Positions 60,544-64,000 of a DNA stretch of 64,000 bases are shown one piece after another. Position 1 is the first letter of the stretch. Each line of letters starts with the position of its first letter. The DNA lies in contig DHNQ01000001.1 in NCBI GenBank assembly GCA_002409595.1, positions 179,222-243,221 of the forward strand, written 5' to 3'. Position numbers and translations under genes: made by a program. Origin of the DNA: Dysgonomonas sp. UBA5412 (GTDB lineage: Bacteria; Bacteroidota; Bacteroidia; Bacteroidales; Dysgonomonadaceae). A model generated the notes under the pieces. It saw only the letters and a list, made by a program, of their open reading frames with translations. It was not told where the DNA came from and searched no databases.

Positions 60544-61113
60544 ATGGACAATAAGATATTGCACATAAAGAATATGGTTTGCAACCGTTGCATAATGGTT
60601 GTACAATCGCTATTAGACAAAGTCGGTATTGTGCCATTATCTATCAAGCTGGGAGAAGTCGTACTCGAGAAAGAAATTGATGAGAAAACAAAAGAAAAAT
60701 TTGCACAAGAATTGCAGTCTGTTGGTTTTCAACTCATAGACGATAAAAAAAGTCGCCTGATAGAGCAAATAAAAACAACAATTATAGAACTGGTTCATTA
60801 TGAAAATAATGACCTTAAAATAAATTTGTCCGATTACTTGAGCGATAAACTTCACCATGATTATAATTATCTGAGCAATCTCTTTTCAGAAGTGGAGGGA
60901 ACAACTATTGAGAAATATTTTATCACACAGAAGATAGAGCGAGTGAAGGAATTGTTAGTATATGACGAACTAACCCTTAACGAAATAGCATATCAATTAA
61001 ATTATTCAAGTACAGCACATCTGAGCGCACAGTTCAAAAAAGTTACCGGATTCACGCCTAGCCACTTCAAAAAGATAAAAGAGAATAAAAGAAAACCTCT
61101 CGATGAAGTGTAA
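60544..61113 (+). CDS. AraC-type regulator fused to an HMA metal-binding domain
   Basis: A 189-aa protein. The N-terminal 70 residues form a small ferredoxin-like HMA domain with a CxxC pair (Cys13 and Cys16 in KNMVCNRCIMVV). After a linker, the C-terminal AraC HTH (about 90-185) shows EYLDY-type helices: YLSNLFSEVEGTTIEKYFIT and LTLNEIAYQLNYSSTAHLSA, then QFKKVTGFTPSHFKK. The fused metal-site and DNA-binding domains suggest direct sensing of Cu(I) or a similar ion. It is divergent from the export operon and lies 87 bp before the copper chaperone and copA genes, which it probably controls. Confidence 0.82.
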   Translation: MDNKILHIKNMVCNRCIMVVQSLLDKVGIVPLSIKLGEVVLEKEIDEKTKEKFAQELQSVGFQLIDDKKSRLIEQIKTTIIELVHYENNDLKINLSDYLSDKLHHDYNYLSNLFSEVEGTTIEKYFITQKIERVKELLVYDELTLNEIAYQLNYSSTAHLSAQFKKVTGFTPSHFKKIKENKRKPLDEV

Positions 61114-61165
61114 ATGATATAAATTTTCGCAAAAAAGATATAACACATTCCACCATTTACCTACC

Positions 61166-61202
61166 TATCTTTGTTATAATAATTTTAAAATATAACAAAG
61201 AT
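61166..61202 (+). promoter_or_regulatory. copZ-copA promoter with 12-bp inverted repeat
   Basis: The -7 box TATCTTTG lies at 61166-61173. A perfect 12-bp inverted repeat at 61167-61178 and 61191-61202 overlaps that box and reaches into the ATG. A related ATATAACA half-repeat lies just upstream at about 61137-61144. No good -33 element is seen, which fits activation by a regulator. Confidence 0.5.
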
Positions 61203-61437
61203 GGAAACAACTAATAACAACAAAACTGTAGTTCATACATTTACACTCGAAAAACTAGGATGCAGCGGATGTGCAAATAGTGTAGAAAGAATACTAAACA
61301 AAATGGACGGGGTAATAAAAGCTACCGCCACATTCAAACCTTCAGCTGCTACCGTAGAATATAATCCCGATATAGTTTCTCCGACAGATATGCGTACGGC
61401 TGTGCAAAATGGCGGGTACGATATGATTATCAATTAA
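61201..61437 (+). CDS. HMA-type copper chaperone (CopZ-like)
   Basis: A 78-aa single HMA domain protein. The metal site is LGCSGCANSVERI (Cys20 and Cys23), in the place of the usual MxCxxC; the Met is Leu. The fold continues with GVIKATATFKPSAATVEYNP and ends NGGYDMIIN. The last part is nearly the same as in the N-terminal domain of the next protein, so the two domains look like duplicates. It would pass Cu(I) to the ATPase encoded 10 bp downstream. Confidence 0.88.
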   Translation: METTNNNKTVVHTFTLEKLGCSGCANSVERILNKMDGVIKATATFKPSAATVEYNPDIVSPTDMRTAVQNGGYDMIIN

Positions 61438-61447
61438 TAGCAAAAGA

Positions 61448-63667
61448 ATGGAAAGCAAGATAGTAACAAAAACCTTTCCTGTACTCAATCTAAGTTGTGC
61501 CTCGTGCGCAGCCCGAACAGAAAATATACTCAAGAGTCAGGAAGGAGTCGAATCGGCATCGGTAAACTTTGCGACACTGAATGCTACGATAGAATACAAT
61601 CCATCCGTAACATCACCCGAAGCATTGCAACGTGCAGTTCAGGATGGAGGGTACGACATGATTGTAGAAGAAGCTGATAATACAGCAGAAACATTAGAGG
61701 AAATACGTTCTGAAAAAACAAGCTCGCTTAAAAATCGGACTATCTGGGCTATCATACTTTCACTACCGATAGTTGTTATCGGCATGTTTTTTATGAATAT
61801 GCCCTATGCCAATGAAATTATGTGGCTATTATCCACTCCAGTGATATTCTGGTTAGGCAGAGACTTTTTCAGAAATGCGTGGACACAAGCTAGACATCGG
61901 TCGGCTACAATGGACACACTCGTTGCCCTGAGTACAAGCATAGCATACTTGTTCAGTGTTTTCAATACTCTTTATCCCCAATTTTGGATAGAAAGGGGTG
62001 TAGAACCTCATGTATATTTCGAAGCAGGAAGTGTAATTATAGCATTCATCCTATTAGGACGCCTTTTGGAAGACAGAGCTAAAAGCAACACCTCTTCGTC
62101 TATAAAAAAGCTGATAGGATTGCAACCTAAAACCGTTACCATAATAAACGATGATGGAGAATACACTGATGTAGCCATCACTAAGGTAGAGATAGGAAAT
62201 ATCGTATTAGTAAAACCGGGCGAAAAAATTGCAGTAGACGGTAGTGTCACAGAAGGATCCTCTTTTGTTGATGAAAGTATGCTAAGCGGAGAGCCTATCC
62301 CGGTAGAAAAAAAATCCGGAGATAAGGTTTTTGCCGGAACAATAAATCAAAAAGGGAGTTTCAGATTCCGAGCCGAAAAGATCGGATCGGAAACCATCTT
62401 GGCACAAATAATAAAGATGGTGCAGGATGCCCAAGGCAGCAAAGCCCCGGTGCAAAAGCTAGTAGATAAAATAGCAGGGATATTCGTTCCTGTAGTCATC
62501 AGTATAGCTGTACTGGCTTTCATTCTTTGGGTTATATTAGATCCTGCAAATGGATTCTCACATGGGTTGTTAGCATTGGTCACAGTGCTTATTATAGCCT
62601 GTCCATGTGCGCTTGGGTTGGCCACACCAACAGCTATAATGGTAGGCATTGGCAAAGGAGCTGAAAAGGGAATATTGATAAAAGATGCAGAAAGTCTCGA
62701 AATAGCAAAAAAAACAGATTCAGTTGTTCTCGACAAAACGGGTACGATTACTGAGGGTAGACCTCAGGTTACAGATATTCTATGGAATAATAATGACAGC
62801 AGTAAAGCTTCTGTTTTTATGAGTTTGGAAAGGCAATCAGAACATCCTTTAGCAGAAGCCGTTGTAAAATACTTTAACCAATCGGAATATAACAACTATG
62901 ACTCGGTTGATAAATTTGAGAGCTTGACCGGCAAAGGAGTGAAAGGATATGTAGATGGTCAACTATTTTTTGCCGGAAACGAGAAGCTTCTATCTGAAAA
63001 TGGAATATTGATAGATAGCGATTTGAAGCTAAAATCGGAACAACTAAGCCAAGAGGCTAAAACGGTTATATGGTTTGCTGATACAGACCGAGCTTTAGCC
63101 GTTATAGCAATTACGGATAAGGTTAAGGAATCTTCGAAAGAAGCAGTCAGACAGATGCAAGCGGCAGGGATAAAAGTATATATGCTTACCGGAGACATTG
63201 AATCTACGGCAAAGGCGATTGCAGCAAATGTTGGAGTAGACCAATATCTGGCAGGTGTGCAGCCTCTGCAAAAGGCTGAGTTTGTAAAACAACTTCAAGC
63301 AAAAGGAAAAACCGTAGCAATGGTAGGCGACGGCATCAACGACAGTGCTGCTCTGGCTCAGGCTGATATTAGTATTGCAATGGGAAAAGGAAGTGATATA
63401 GCTATCGACGTAGCAAAAATTACAATTATATCTTCCGACCTGACAAAGATACCTGAAGCGATAAAGTTATCGAAACAAACTGTATCTACGATTCGGCAAA
63501 ATCTATTTTGGGCATTTATATACAACCTCATCGGAATACCGATTGCAGCAGGTTTACTCTATCCTATCAACGGTTTCTTATTAAATCCTATGATAGCCGG
63601 CGCAGCAATGGCCCTGAGCAGTGTAAGTGTTGTAACAAACAGTTTGATGTTGAAATGGAGAAAATAA
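61448..63667 (+). CDS. copA: Copper-exporting P1B-type ATPase
   Basis: A 739-aa inner-membrane ATPase. One N-terminal HMA domain has Cys17 and Cys20 (LSCASCAA). The core has the SGEP actuator loop (280-283), the membrane metal site CPC (385-387), phosphorylation at Asp429 in DKTGT, the HP motif at 466-467 and GDGIND at 627-632. The last helices contain NLIG and MALSSVS, matching the Cu+ (P1B-1) signature. It pumps Cu(I) or Ag(I) out of the cytoplasm. It is co-transcribed with the chaperone gene and followed by a strong terminator. Confidence 0.94.
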   Translation: MESKIVTKTFPVLNLSCASCAARTENILKSQEGVESASVNFATLNATIEYNPSVTSPEALQRAVQDGGYDMIVEEADNTAETLEEIRSEKTSSLKNRTIWAIILSLPIVVIGMFFMNMPYANEIMWLLSTPVIFWLGRDFFRNAWTQARHRSATMDTLVALSTSIAYLFSVFNTLYPQFWIERGVEPHVYFEAGSVIIAFILLGRLLEDRAKSNTSSSIKKLIGLQPKTVTIINDDGEYTDVAITKVEIGNIVLVKPGEKIAVDGSVTEGSSFVDESMLSGEPIPVEKKSGDKVFAGTINQKGSFRFRAEKIGSETILAQIIKMVQDAQGSKAPVQKLVDKIAGIFVPVVISIAVLAFILWVILDPANGFSHGLLALVTVLIIACPCALGLATPTAIMVGIGKGAEKGILIKDAESLEIAKKTDSVVLDKTGTITEGRPQVTDILWNNNDSSKASVFMSLERQSEHPLAEAVVKYFNQSEYNNYDSVDKFESLTGKGVKGYVDGQLFFAGNEKLLSENGILIDSDLKLKSEQLSQEAKTVIWFADTDRALAVIAITDKVKESSKEAVRQMQAAGIKVYMLTGDIESTAKAIAANVGVDQYLAGVQPLQKAEFVKQLQAKGKTVAMVGDGINDSAALAQADISIAMGKGSDIAIDVAKITIISSDLTKIPEAIKLSKQTVSTIRQNLFWAFIYNLIGIPIAAGLLYPINGFLLNPMIAGAAMALSSVSVVTNSLMLKWRK

Positions 63668-63701
63668 CTGTATAAAATATAATTTTATTATAAGAATAAA
63701 A

Positions 63702-63736
63702 GGGAGATACTGTCTGTGTAGAGTATCTCCCTTTTT
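63702..63736 (+). terminator. Terminator after copA
   Basis: The perfect 10-bp stem 63702-63711 with 63722-63731 has a 10-nt loop and is followed by TTTTT. Confidence 0.9.
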
Positions 63737-63819
63737 AGTTTCAGAACACAATAGCCTTTCTCTTGAAAGAGAATGTAGATTCTATATTTCCCGGTAAAGT
63801 ATCTGAAAATAGGATACCA

Positions 63820-63992
63820 GTTATTTATCACAATTTGCATTATAGAATAATATATAATTGTTCTAATGATAAATAACAATGTCTCAAATATTTACTTACT
63901 AATTTCACAACCGGAAAATAAACCATGGATAAAAAAAGACAAACAATACTGACTATAAACTAGTCCATATCCACACTTTTTGAGACATTGTT
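63820..63992. repeat. Two overlapping inverted repeats near the window edge
   Basis: An 11-bp perfect repeat lies at 63820-63830 with 63867-63877. A 14-bp perfect repeat lies at 63875-63888 with 63979-63992 (AACAATGTCTCAAA and its complement). The second bounds a 118-bp element with no ORF of note, so it could be a MITE-like or structured element. The window ends 8 bp later, and the rest of 63668-64000 holds no gene that I can support. Confidence 0.5.
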
Positions 63993-64000
63993 TTAAGAAT

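Noticed and set aside
63688..63879. A 63-aa minus-strand reading frame after copA
   Set aside because: It overlaps the copA terminator and shows no protein-like composition or start context.
63875..63992. An integron attC site
   Set aside because: The size and inverted ends are suggestive, but the conserved core sites (RYYYAAC and GTTRRRY) are not present.
1..64000. tRNA, rRNA, riboswitch and CRISPR features
   Set aside because: I looked for tRNA T-loop/anticodon patterns, direct repeat arrays and known riboswitch cores by eye and found none that I can support; a covariance-model scan would be decisive.

Overview
The window looks like chromosome of a low-GC member of the Bacteroidales, most like Dysgonomonas or a close relative. 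The evidence is a SusC/SusD polysaccharide utilization locus, YraN/MmcQ/ComB-type housekeeping genes, a second EF-G, an M13 peptidase, DUF3868/DUF2752/DUF6769/DUF6882 proteins, and recurrent TAnnTTTG (Bacteroidetes -7) promoter boxes with few Shine-Dalgarno sequences. The genus is inferred; no rRNA or tRNA gene was seen. I saw no phage, complete insertion sequence, CRISPR array or broken gene.

Layout. 1-6.6 kb: start of an AsmA-like gene, rRNA-methyltransferase-like and HerA-like ATPase genes, a membrane glycosyltransferase-like gene, tyrA and a PIN-PhoH ATPase. 6.8-11.0 kb: an orphan DUF3868 fimbria-type protein, then a tight operon kdsA-comB-yraN-mmcQ/yjbR-birA. 11.1-17.2 kb: arginine cluster argR-GNAT-argG / argC-mutS-like-argD, with a pair of ARG-box-like palindromes over the argR promoter. 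17.2-19.0 kb: DUF2752, dispanin-like and GH25 lysozyme genes. 19.0-23.1 kb: aromatic amino acid operon pheA-aminotransferase-DUF6882-aroF/chorismate mutase, preceded by what reads as a complete transcription attenuator: promoter, an 18-codon leader peptide with 12 Phe/Tyr codons, antiterminator and terminator. 23.1-28.0 kb: M13 peptidase, SGNH hydrolase, ABC-F protein.

28.1-42.5 kb is a polysaccharide utilization locus read leftward: membrane-spanning propeller/Y_Y_Y/LuxR-type regulator, SusC, SusD, GH3, GH144-like, GH43 and an esterase. GH144 plus GH3 suggests beta-1,2-glucan as substrate (inference). Hairpins separate most of its genes. 42.7-48.7 kb: heavy-metal RND efflux operon (TolC, CusA/CzcA, CusB-type) with a His/Cys-rich DUF6769 protein. 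49.0-54.4 kb: aspA, a phage-tail-like secreted protein, an EF-G paralogue lacking the catalytic histidine with a long folded leader, and a small lipoprotein. 54.5-60.3 kb: a five-gene MacAB-TolC-like export operon with two tandem permeases. 60.5-63.7 kb: copper module of an HMA-AraC fusion regulator, a copper chaperone and a CopA ATPase.

How the genes work together. The aromatic cluster makes DAHP, converts chorismate to prephenate and then phenylpyruvate, with tyrA about 14 kb away; the attenuator would tie its expression to charged tRNA-Phe/Tyr. The arginine genes appear ArgR-autoregulated. Two metal systems (CusCBA-like across the envelope, CopA across the inner membrane) flank the general exporter. 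The strongest candidate for an undescribed system is the Phe/Tyr leader-peptide attenuator at 19,002-19,206.
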